A DNA stretch of 64,000 nt. Origin: an uncultured Planctomycetaceae bacterium. Lineage in GTDB: Bacteria > Planctomycetota > Planctomycetia > Pirellulales > Pirellulaceae. Both the position numbers and the translations under genes were made by a program. Below are positions 9,319-16,938 of this stretch, one piece after another; position 1 is the stretch's first letter; every line of letters begins with the position of its first letter. Where the stretch lies: the NCBI GenBank assembly GCA_937862885.1, contig CALMEE010000009.1, positions 62,001-126,000 on the forward strand, written 5' to 3'. The notes under the pieces are model-generated. The model ran no database searches. It worked only from the letters and a program-made list of their open reading frames with translations, and had not been told where the DNA came from.

Positions 9319-9441
9319 ACGAAATCTGTTAGCTTACGTGCCTTCCGCGCGTTCCGTTTCTCGGTTACAGCTTGTGGCTACTTGCTTCGTTATGCGCGAA
9401 TTACGAAGATGGGTGGGTGGAAATCAGTTTTTGGGAGTCAA

Positions 9442-10632
9442 ATGATGATGGAGCAATCGAGTATTCGTACTTCCGCCAAGCACATGCCGTCAACATTCTT
9501 GTCATGCATCATTGTGTTGGTTACGGGAATGTTGTCTGCGGGATTAGCGCCTCACATTTTCGCGGACGAGTTAGTCCTGACGCGCGACGGAGTCCAGAAA
9601 ACCGTTGTCGGAGAAACCGTGGTCGAGGCTCAAGATGGCGGCATCATGTTTCGCGGCACGAACGGACGGGTATGGGTTCTCCAAAAGGACGAGTACGACC
9701 AACTCGTGGCGACCGATCAACCGTTTCAACCGCTGGATAAGCAATCGATTGGTAAAGAAATAATCGCCGAGTTGCCGCATGGCTTCGAAGTATTGCTCAC
9801 CAACAATTATGTACTCGTCTACAATACCTCACAGACCTACGCGAAATGGGTCGGTGGACTTTACGAACGGCTTTATTCCGGCTTCGAGAACTTCTGGAAG
9901 ACCAAAGGCATTCAGTTGAAACCGCCCGACGTTCCACTTTGCGTGCTGTTATTCGATTCCAAAGAAAACTACAATAGGTACGCCCAACAGGACCTCGGTC
10001 AGGGACCGGGGACGATGGTGGCCTACTATAATTTGGTGACGAACCGAGTGGCGACGTATGATCTCACTGGATTGCAAACGACTCGTTTACGAGACCTGCG
10101 CAGCTCCGACCAAATCAACGCGCTGCTGGCTCAACCGGCTTCTGAGGCGTTGGTTGCCACCATGGTGCACGAAGCTGTGCACCAGATCATGTTCAATCGT
10201 GGCATGCAGCAACGATTTGCGGATACTCCACTCTGGGTAAATGAAGGCATGGCAGTTTACTTTGAGACGCCAGACCTTGCCAATCGCAGCGGTTGGCGGT
10301 CCATGGGCAAAATCAACTACTCACGCCTAGCGCGATTCCGCAGCAACCTCGCGCGGCGGCCAGAAAATTCGTTGAATACGTTGCTCGCCGACGACACAAG
10401 ATTTCGAGATTCGGCGCAAGCCTTAGATGCCTATGCCGAGGCCTGGGCTTTGAATTTCTATCTGCTGAAACAACATCAAAAGAAATTCGTGGAGTACTTG
10501 AACGAACTGGCTGGCAAGAAACCACTGCGGACCGACACTCCCCAAGAGCGAATCGAGTTGTTTGAATCTTACTTCGGTGAACTCGACAAGTTGGATAAAA
10601 AGTTCCTCGACTTTGTCGTCAAGCTCAAATGA
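9442..10632 (+). CDS. DUF1570 family protein, metallopeptidase-like, exported
   Basis: 396 residues from the ATG at 9442, selected because GGAG lies just upstream and a signal peptide follows (FLSCIIVLVTGMLSAGLAPHIFA). The first mature part (ELVLTRDGVQKTVVGETVVE) looks like a small beta domain. The C-terminal two thirds match DUF1570: VLLFDSKENYNRYAQQ, then HEAVHQIMFNRG, an HExxH zinc motif, with NEGMAVYFE downstream supplying a probable third ligand (gluzincin layout). Family members are common in planctomycetes and are presumed peptidases with unknown substrates. It runs co-directionally after the SGNH protein and converges on the DUF885 gene 19 bases later. Confidence 0.82.
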   Translation: MMMEQSSIRTSAKHMPSTFLSCIIVLVTGMLSAGLAPHIFADELVLTRDGVQKTVVGETVVEAQDGGIMFRGTNGRVWVLQKDEYDQLVATDQPFQPLDKQSIGKEIIAELPHGFEVLLTNNYVLVYNTSQTYAKWVGGLYERLYSGFENFWKTKGIQLKPPDVPLCVLLFDSKENYNRYAQQDLGQGPGTMVAYYNLVTNRVATYDLTGLQTTRLRDLRSSDQINALLAQPASEALVATMVHEAVHQIMFNRGMQQRFADTPLWVNEGMAVYFETPDLANRSGWRSMGKINYSRLARFRSNLARRPENSLNTLLADDTRFRDSAQALDAYAEAWALNFYLLKQHQKKFVEYLNELAGKKPLRTDTPQERIELFESYFGELDKLDKKFLDFVVKLK

Positions 10633-10651
10633 ACCATGTTGCGACTTTGTG

Positions 10652-12787
10652 CTAATCAGCAAATCGCCAGTTAAAGTCGGCGTCCTGCGGTATCGGCTCC
10701 CCTTGCAGGATCGCGCGGACAAAACCAATGGGCATATTTCCTTCCCGCATGATCAAATCGTGAAAATCGAGTTCCGAGATCTTACCGGAATCGACAAATT
10801 CGCTTCGCAGCGCGCGAAATTGCAATCCGCCCAGCATGTAAGCGGCTTGATACAATGGTCCGTATCCGGTCCCCACGCTCCGGCGCACTTCAGCCGCCGC
10901 ATTATTCGGCTCGAATCCCACCATCTGCACGAGCAAATCAACGCATTCCCCGGGCGTCATTCTTCCCAAGTGAAAATTCAAAGAAAAGATGATCCGAGCA
11001 CAACGGTGTGAACGCCAAACCAAAAAACCAACTCGATCTGCGGGCGTCGCGGGAAAGCCTCGATCATACAGCACCATTTCCCAATACAAGGCCCAGCCTT
11101 CCAACCAAAATGGAGTTTGGAACGGTTGTCGATACACCTTTTCCCGCGAGGTCGTGAACCCCTGCAAGTGATGCCCCGGGATCAGTTCATGATGCACGGT
11201 CGCACGCGCAAACGGAATATTATTACCGCGAAGACTCTGCAATTTATCAGCATGTCTCATCGCCGACGTGGGAAACGAGACCTGAATAACTTCGCCGCCA
11301 AGAAAGAAAGGACTAATCAGTTGACGTTCCGGAGAAAGCATTCTCATTCGCCATGTCTCGCGCGCCAAAGCAGGAACAGTCACCAGTTGATGTTCATCCA
11401 AATAATCCATCGCTTCGTGTGCCAAATCGCGGATCATGATCGGTTGCTCACCCGGCTGCACGTGCATGCGTTTGACATGTTCCACTGCCGCTCTCCAATC
11501 GTCAAATCCCATTTCCGCGGCAGCTTTTTTGATCTCAGCTTGGCACCATGCATACTCGCGTTCAGCGATTTGAACCAATTCTGCCGGCGAATATGGTATG
11601 AGCTGTTCATCCAGCTCTAGACGCAAAGCCTCCTCACCGATGGGTTGGCCAGAAATTCCGCTGTCATCGGTCGACAACGGAAGTCGTTCCGGGCTCGATT
11701 CTGCCCAGGCGTCGCGACGCTGGGCCACACGAACTCGATGTTTCAAGAGATGGTAATCGATTTGTTCTTCGAAGTTGAGACTCGCGTAGTCCAACGAATC
11801 GACACGCGCAGACCAATCCTCCAGATTCACGTCGGCACGTCGCTGCCGCACACGTTCACCGCGCGAACGATCACGATTTTGGCCCGCAAATTCTTCGATG
11901 ATTAACTGAATTCGATTTGGTTGGCGCTGCAATGCCTGATGCAAGTCAGGCACAACCGTCGTCGGCAACTCCGGACCAGAAACTCGAAACGCTGCAGTCA
12001 ATACTTGATCCCCGTTTTCTTCCACAGCCAAAGCTGGTTGTTGCCCGGCAGCAGCATTTGGTTCCGCGTCCCTTTCGATTTCTCCCATTCGTTGGAATTC
12101 GTCGTTGAGCTGACCCAAATTTTTCTCGAAGCGAGCGAATGGCTCTGCTAACCACCACGTGAACATCGGATCGTATTGATCATAGAATTGATACCATTCG
12201 CGAATTGTTGAGGTCAATCGTCGAGTTGTATCGGCTGCAAACTTCAAATCAGAAGATGCAAACGTGGCACCAAGTGAGTCGTCTCCTAATTGTTTCCTCA
12301 GGGAGCCAACCAAATGATCCAGGGCATCAACTCGTGACGCCAACTCAGCGGAATCTATCGGCTCAACGCGCTGTCGAGCCTCGCAGATATCAATGACCTC
12401 CTGTGCAAACGGCAGCAGCAGGCGAACTTGATTCAATTTAACTTGGAAGTCCAGCAAGTCTTGTTTGCGATCAGCAACTTGCTGAATCAATCGGTCGATC
12501 GTGACCGCTTCATCGTCAGTCAAGCCTTCGCGGACAACGTCACTTAGCGCGTCCAACCACACGTTATAGAATTCTACGAATCGATGAAAACGACGTGGTG
12601 ATTCTTGTACATGATAAAATCGCTCTAAACTTCCCAAGTCCATTCGGAATTGGTTGGCAACGGCTCGCGCACGATTATTGGCGGTGAGTTGATTCGTCGT
12701 ATCAGGGATTGTTTGACCTGCCGACGGCGCGCTTGCCAGCTGAGATACCAACAAGAAGCAAGTAAAAACCATGTATTGAAATCTCAT
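10652..12787 (-). CDS. DUF885 family protein, predicted metallocarboxypeptidase, exported
   Basis: 711 residues with a signal peptide (YMVFTCFLLVSQLASAPSAG). A long helical N-terminal region is followed by the DUF885 core: SFPTSAMRHADKLQ, then HHELIPGHHLQGF, the HExxxGH-type motif of this family, and further on ALYWEMVLYDRGF and SVGTGYGPLYQAAYMLGG. DUF885 proteins resemble M3/M32-like metallopeptidases, and a few characterised relatives cleave dipeptides or lysine-tailed peptides. The protein is probably periplasmic and could act with the neighbouring DUF1570 protein in peptide turnover, although the two genes converge and are not co-transcribed. The ATG is immediately followed by the signal sequence. 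Confidence 0.85.
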   Translation of the reverse strand: MRFQYMVFTCFLLVSQLASAPSAGQTIPDTTNQLTANNRARAVANQFRMDLGSLERFYHVQESPRRFHRFVEFYNVWLDALSDVVREGLTDDEAVTIDRLIQQVADRKQDLLDFQVKLNQVRLLLPFAQEVIDICEARQRVEPIDSAELASRVDALDHLVGSLRKQLGDDSLGATFASSDLKFAADTTRRLTSTIREWYQFYDQYDPMFTWWLAEPFARFEKNLGQLNDEFQRMGEIERDAEPNAAAGQQPALAVEENGDQVLTAAFRVSGPELPTTVVPDLHQALQRQPNRIQLIIEEFAGQNRDRSRGERVRQRRADVNLEDWSARVDSLDYASLNFEEQIDYHLLKHRVRVAQRRDAWAESSPERLPLSTDDSGISGQPIGEEALRLELDEQLIPYSPAELVQIAEREYAWCQAEIKKAAAEMGFDDWRAAVEHVKRMHVQPGEQPIMIRDLAHEAMDYLDEHQLVTVPALARETWRMRMLSPERQLISPFFLGGEVIQVSFPTSAMRHADKLQSLRGNNIPFARATVHHELIPGHHLQGFTTSREKVYRQPFQTPFWLEGWALYWEMVLYDRGFPATPADRVGFLVWRSHRCARIIFSLNFHLGRMTPGECVDLLVQMVGFEPNNAAAEVRRSVGTGYGPLYQAAYMLGGLQFRALRSEFVDSGKISELDFHDLIMREGNMPIGFVRAILQGEPIPQDADFNWRFAD

Positions 12788-13401
12788 GTTTGAAATCGCC
12801 AGTAACGATGAAATAGTGACATAAACTCGTCAGTGAGCGTCCGGCCCAAACGAACTCATTTTCAGATGAATTCATCCAGCGCACCCGCGCTCGTTCGGGA
12901 AAACACAATTGTTAACCGCATATCGGTTTCGCGGTCCGACAATTTAGACATCGCAAAGCATTATAACCGACTACAGGCTACGTCTCTATCATGGACAGCG
13001 CATGGCTAAGTCGCGATCAAGGAACGCGGCATTGCTTACAAACCACGGTATTTCGCTCGACATTGGCGAACACGCGTTGGAACTCGCTTGATGCACAATG
13101 CAACAAATATCGCTTATTCAATGTGTTTCTGGATTTAGGCGGATAAACTACTCCGGAAGTTGATAGAACCACGGTCGGCAGGGCCCAGTCCATCATCGGT
13201 TTTCCGTTGACAGGTCGATTTGCGGATAAGCCGCAGGCATCGCGGGCAAACAGCTATGACATGGTGTGTAAAAATCGCATACAATTTAGGCCTCAACGCA
13301 TCAACCAAATTTTATGGCTCGTTTTTGTATGTTCGGCTGCGAATGAACTTGATTCGTTGCAATCAGTTGACTGGCAAAGATTGGTGACCAAGGCGTATCG
13401 T
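12788..13401. other. Long intergenic region, no gene recognised
   Basis: Divergent spacer between the DUF885 gene and the rightward Exb cluster. An open frame runs from 13207 into the next gene but its early codons look non-coding. TACAAT at about 13278 could be a -10 element. No tRNA, hairpin terminator or repeat was found on reading both strands. Confidence 0.35.
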
Positions 13402-13884
13402 ATGATTCCGCGAGGATTTAATCTGGAAAATGAAACCTCCGGCCTAACGTGGGCTGACTTGAACTTAGGCGTGCCAACAATCGTGGCCATTGCTCACTTG
13501 AGTAGTCTTGCGTTATCGCGGCCCGATCCGCCTGCATGCGACCTCGCTGGGCTTTCGGCTGAGGCGCGGACAATTTTGGTTGCCAGTAAGGACTCCGGTT
13601 CGATTTCGATTCGCGGAAACAAGAATGCTTTTGAGCCGGCGGAGCGATTCTTGGCCGTCTGTGTCGATATGAACGAAGGGAGGCGGGTCGAGTTTCGTTG
13701 TGTAGGAAATCCAGAACAAACTGTACGATTCATGGAGGGACTGCGGCAACTCTGCAATGCCGGATTGGTAATGCACCAATTGATGAATGATTTCTCATTA
13801 ACCGCGCATGGTTTTGAAATGGCAAGATCATTGGACGTCAATGACTACCAAGCATTGATTGATTTAGGGACGGAGAGCATTTAG
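13402..13884 (+). CDS. Hypothetical protein upstream of the Exb cluster
   Basis: 160 residues from the ATG at 13402, which has AAGG about nine bases upstream. In-frame starts at 13261 (ATG) and 13207 (TTG) would add residues that look less like protein. There is no signal peptide or membrane segment. It has an acidic/helical character with ARTILVASKDSGSISIRG and a Cys-containing strand pair (RFLAVCVDMNEGRRVEFRCV), ending in helices (LRQLCNAGLVMHQLMNDFSL). I do not recognise a family. The last segment, FSLTAHGFEMARSLD, resembles the tail of winged-helix-like domains, which is weak evidence. It stops four bases before the next gene, so it is probably the first gene of the cluster's transcript. 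Confidence 0.55.
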   Translation: MIPRGFNLENETSGLTWADLNLGVPTIVAIAHLSSLALSRPDPPACDLAGLSAEARTILVASKDSGSISIRGNKNAFEPAERFLAVCVDMNEGRRVEFRCVGNPEQTVRFMEGLRQLCNAGLVMHQLMNDFSLTAHGFEMARSLDVNDYQALIDLGTESI

Positions 13885-13888
13885 GCGG

Positions 13889-15070
13889 ATGGCTGGCGAA
13901 CTCATTCGAGCTGACCGTTACATGAGCCTGAACAGGATTAGTTTTAGGCGTATTCCTTTAAATTCAGGCGTCAATCTGTGGTCGCGGTGGCAGTGCCTAG
14001 CCATCTTGACGTTGCTCAATACGTATGGCGCATTTGCACAAACAATCACGCTGCGAGATTCCAGCCAAATCAACGAAAGCATTGTTCGTTTTGATATCGA
14101 TTCCATCGAATTGCAAGGAGGGCGAATTCTCTATTGGTGGGAGGTTCATCTTGCCGATGTCGCTTCAGACCAGCAAGAATTGTTCGACGCGCTGCTGGTT
14201 CAAGTCGGGGACCCGTTGATGCGATTGCGCACTCGACTACGCCACCGCGATTTCACGAACATCAGCGAGATCGCTGCTGAGCTTCTTGATTATTGCGGAA
14301 ACCAACCCTCGATGACCGCACGTTTCGCAGCAGCTGCGCTCTGTAGAGGTGAGATTGCCAACCAGCGACGAGAATCGGCTGCTTTGGCCTTACTGCGCAC
14401 ATTGATGATTGAGAAGCAAATGCCAACCTTAGTGGAGAATTCACCTCTGCTTGAATTGCCGATCGCCATCGATAAGCAACAATGGTTGGTAAGTGCACTT
14501 CTGCCGATTTGGTTTGACGAAACAGAAGCAGGGCGGGTGTGGCAAGAGCTGAGAAATATAACTCGCTGGGAAGACGAGGATGATCCCTTGGCGTTGCTTT
14601 ACGCAGCGTCGTTGGCGATTGCTGCCGGAGATAAATCGACAGCCCAATCGATGCTGGAGAACCAAAATATCCGCTCGACGCCCTGGTCGAGCGTTTTGCG
14701 GGCACAGCAACTCATCAAACAGGGTGAATTTGCAGCGGCTAGGTTGAGTTTGCCGACGCGATTTGATGAAGTGGCACCTGCAATTCGCTGCGCATATCTG
14801 TATCATAGAGGGATTGCCGGCTTGCGCGATGTCGGTCAACATCAGCAACAAGCGATTTTAGATCTGTTACAGATTCCCGCCACTCTGTCGACAGAGTTTC
14901 CTGAAATGTCCGCAGCGGCAATCTATGCGGTAATCCATTCCGAGCCTCTTGGCAATAAGATCGCATCGGTGGAGTCCTTGAAACGGGAACTCGCGCAAAA
15001 GTATTCCGGAACTTTCCATGCAAAAAAGATGCTCAATCAAATTGATTTGGAAAAATCCTCGTCACGCTAA
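13889..15070 (+). CDS. Exported helical-repeat protein of the Exb cluster
   Basis: 393 residues. The ATG at 13889 follows the previous stop by four bases. An alternative ATG at 13922 places the signal peptide (LAILTLLNTYGAFAQ) closer to the N-terminus. After a short beta region (TITLRDSSQINESIVRFDID) the rest is alpha-helical with repeated Ala/Leu-rich helix pairs of TPR-like spacing (AAALCRGEIANQRRESAAL, LALLYAASLAIAAGDKSTA, VLRAQQLIKQGEFAAARL). It lies directly before the ExbB-like gene, 21 bases away. In planctomycetes such proteins commonly flank ExbB/ExbD genes and may be the periplasmic partner of the motor. The exact role is unknown. Confidence 0.65.
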   Translation: MAGELIRADRYMSLNRISFRRIPLNSGVNLWSRWQCLAILTLLNTYGAFAQTITLRDSSQINESIVRFDIDSIELQGGRILYWWEVHLADVASDQQELFDALLVQVGDPLMRLRTRLRHRDFTNISEIAAELLDYCGNQPSMTARFAAAALCRGEIANQRRESAALALLRTLMIEKQMPTLVENSPLLELPIAIDKQQWLVSALLPIWFDETEAGRVWQELRNITRWEDEDDPLALLYAASLAIAAGDKSTAQSMLENQNIRSTPWSSVLRAQQLIKQGEFAAARLSLPTRFDEVAPAIRCAYLYHRGIAGLRDVGQHQQQAILDLLQIPATLSTEFPEMSAAAIYAVIHSEPLGNKIASVESLKRELAQKYSGTFHAKKMLNQIDLEKSSSR

Positions 15071-15091
15071 CTGTATTGGAACATTTGCTGG

Positions 15092-15967
15092 ATGAAATCT
15101 TGCCAGGTATCTCAATTCGTTCCGCCATCGCCGAAACGCGGCTCAGCAGGCAATTTTTTTAACATGTTGATGCAGTCACAGGTCCTCATTGGAGTCTGTG
15201 TACTTTGCGTGCTACTTATTACGCCAGCTATGGCCAACGCGCAGACGGGAACAGCCCCATCGTCCACAAGCGGATTGTCTAGCGAGTCCAATCCGAGCGA
15301 ACTAGAGGATCTTGAAACGCGCCCCCCGTCCATTTTTGAGATGATGTTCACCGGAAATTCGCTGGGCGTGGTGATTGTCGGCATCATCATTCTTTTGTCG
15401 ATGGTGAGTACGTTTTTTATCATCGAACACGCCCTGTCGATCACGCGTGCCAAGCTAATTCCCAACAAGACCTTGACCGAACTGGAACGGTTGATTTCCA
15501 GAGGAGAAATTAACGAGGCCATTCAAATCTGTCATCAGAAGGAAAATTACTCGCTTTCAACGGACGTCATCCTTGCTGGTCTGGAGCGATACAATGCCAG
15601 CGAGTTCGGCTTCGCGGAATATCGCACGGCAGTGGAAGAAGCCGGCGAAGACCACACGGGGCGACTTTATCGGAAAACGGAAATTCTAAACGTGATAGCC
15701 GCAATCGCACCAATGTTGGGGCTAACGGGTACGGTAATCGGCATGATCGAGGCCTTTAACACGATCGCCATTCGCGAAGGGGCTGCTCGGCCAGGCGAGT
15801 TAGCTGGCGGAATCGGGCAAGCGCTGATTACTACGCTGTTAGGACTATTGGTTGCGATTCCGACGATGGTGGCCGTCAGCTATTTCAGAAATAAAATTGA
15901 TTCTATTGTCGCGGAGGCTGGGAAACGGGTGGAACGGATTTTGTTGCCACTTGGTCGTAAACGGTAG
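15092..15967 (+). CDS. MotA/TolQ/ExbB proton channel family protein
   Basis: 291 residues. The N-terminus carries a signal-like hydrophobic segment (VLIGVCVLCVLLITPAMANA) and a Ser-rich linker. The three-helix ExbB core follows: FMMFTGNSLG-like start, GVVIVGIIILLSMVSTFFII as TM1, then the cytoplasmic helices, and the conserved pair GLTGTVIGMIEAFNTIA and ITTLLGLLVAIPTMVA. These last two helices line the ion pore with Thr residues. It uses the ion gradient to drive an ExbD/TolR-type partner, two of which follow at once. The extra exported N-terminal extension is frequent in planctomycetes and verrucomicrobia. An internal ATG at 15164 is a possible alternative start. Confidence 0.9.
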   Translation: MKSCQVSQFVPPSPKRGSAGNFFNMLMQSQVLIGVCVLCVLLITPAMANAQTGTAPSSTSGLSSESNPSELEDLETRPPSIFEMMFTGNSLGVVIVGIIILLSMVSTFFIIEHALSITRAKLIPNKTLTELERLISRGEINEAIQICHQKENYSLSTDVILAGLERYNASEFGFAEYRTAVEEAGEDHTGRLYRKTEILNVIAAIAPMLGLTGTVIGMIEAFNTIAIREGAARPGELAGGIGQALITTLLGLLVAIPTMVAVSYFRNKIDSIVAEAGKRVERILLPLGRKR

Positions 15968-16015
15968 AGCGTAAATCATTCGACCAATTTGGCTTTAGCT
16001 CAAAGGAAAGTACAC

Positions 16016-16435
16016 GTGCGGTTGGCGAAACGCAAACACAGTCGTTCCATTCGGCTCAGTTTGACCCCGATGATCGATATTGTCTTCCTATTGATTATCT
16101 TCTTCATGACTTTGCCGCAACTCACTACGGCATTGGAGCATCCGTTGGAGTTACCAATTGTCCAGCAAATCAAAAGTTCAAGACCTGAAGAACAAATGAC
16201 AATCAATGTCGACCAACTTGGACATTTCTATATCGGCGATCGCAAATTTTCTTTGGCGTTAATCACCGATACGATTGCAGATCGCAGCAGACAATTGAAT
16301 TTGGACATTTCCGAGATTCGCATTTTAGTAAGAGCCGATGGACGCGTGCCGACCTCCGTGGTCAATGAACTGATTGATTCGCTGAATCGTCAAGGCGTGA
16401 AGCAGGTTCAAATCAGTTCACGTAGTCAGCGGTAG
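16016..16435 (+). CDS. ExbD/TolR biopolymer transport protein (first copy)
   Basis: 139 residues from a GTG at 16016, preferred because AAGGA sits eight bases upstream. A TTG at 15989 is in frame but lacks a site. It has a short basic N-terminus (RLAKRKHSRSI), one transmembrane helix containing the conserved proton-carrying Asp in LTPMIDIVFLLIIFFM, and a periplasmic domain ending VNELIDSLNRQGVKQVQIS. ExbD dimers sit in the ExbB pentamer and pass energy from the ion gradient to a periplasmic partner. It follows exbB by 48 bases and precedes a second, distinct ExbD. Confidence 0.88.
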   Translation: MRLAKRKHSRSIRLSLTPMIDIVFLLIIFFMTLPQLTTALEHPLELPIVQQIKSSRPEEQMTINVDQLGHFYIGDRKFSLALITDTIADRSRQLNLDISEIRILVRADGRVPTSVVNELIDSLNRQGVKQVQISSRSQR

Positions 16436-16521
16436 GTACTCACCCGTAATCGAAGCCTTGATATTCCGTAGGTTCGTTTGCATTTCGTTTGGCTATTCGA
16501 CATGACTCGAGGGTTATTTGG

Positions 16522-16938
16522 ATGAGATTAAAAAGCTATCGTCCGCCAGAAAACAACCTGGACCTTTCGACTACTGGCTTCATCGACGTTGTATTTTTGC
16601 TGCTGATTTTTTTCTTGATCACTTCGACGTTCCTCTTACCAGAAAAGCAACTCCAATCCAATATCGCTGTGCAACGAGAATCTGCCGTACGAACTAACGA
16701 ATTGGAACCCGCTATAATTAAGGTGACGATGACGAATCAGCAACCAATGTTTTCTATCGGTATGTTTAACACTAGTGATGAAAGCGAGCTGTTACGTTAT
16801 TTGGGTGATTTTATCAATAAGGAAGATGGTGCTTTCGTTCGCGCAAGCGGCGATGTCCCTTTCGACGCGACCGCCAAAGCAGTCGCCGCCTGTCGCGCTT
16901 CCGGATTCAAAATAGTGACCTATGTTCCAACGCGTTAA
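16522..16938 (+). CDS. ExbD/TolR biopolymer transport protein (second copy)
   Basis: 138 residues from the ATG at 16522, with GAGGG about nine bases upstream. The open frame reaches back to 16489. Its single transmembrane helix carries the conserved Asp in GFIDVVFLLLIFFLITSTFL, and the periplasmic domain ends with AKAVAACRASGFKIVTYV. It is clearly different in sequence from the first ExbD, so the pair may form heterodimers or serve alternative states. The last 17 bases overlap the start of the large TPR gene, which implies translational coupling. Confidence 0.88.
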   Translation: MRLKSYRPPENNLDLSTTGFIDVVFLLLIFFLITSTFLLPEKQLQSNIAVQRESAVRTNELEPAIIKVTMTNQQPMFSIGMFNTSDESELLRYLGDFINKEDGAFVRASGDVPFDATAKAVAACRASGFKIVTYVPTR

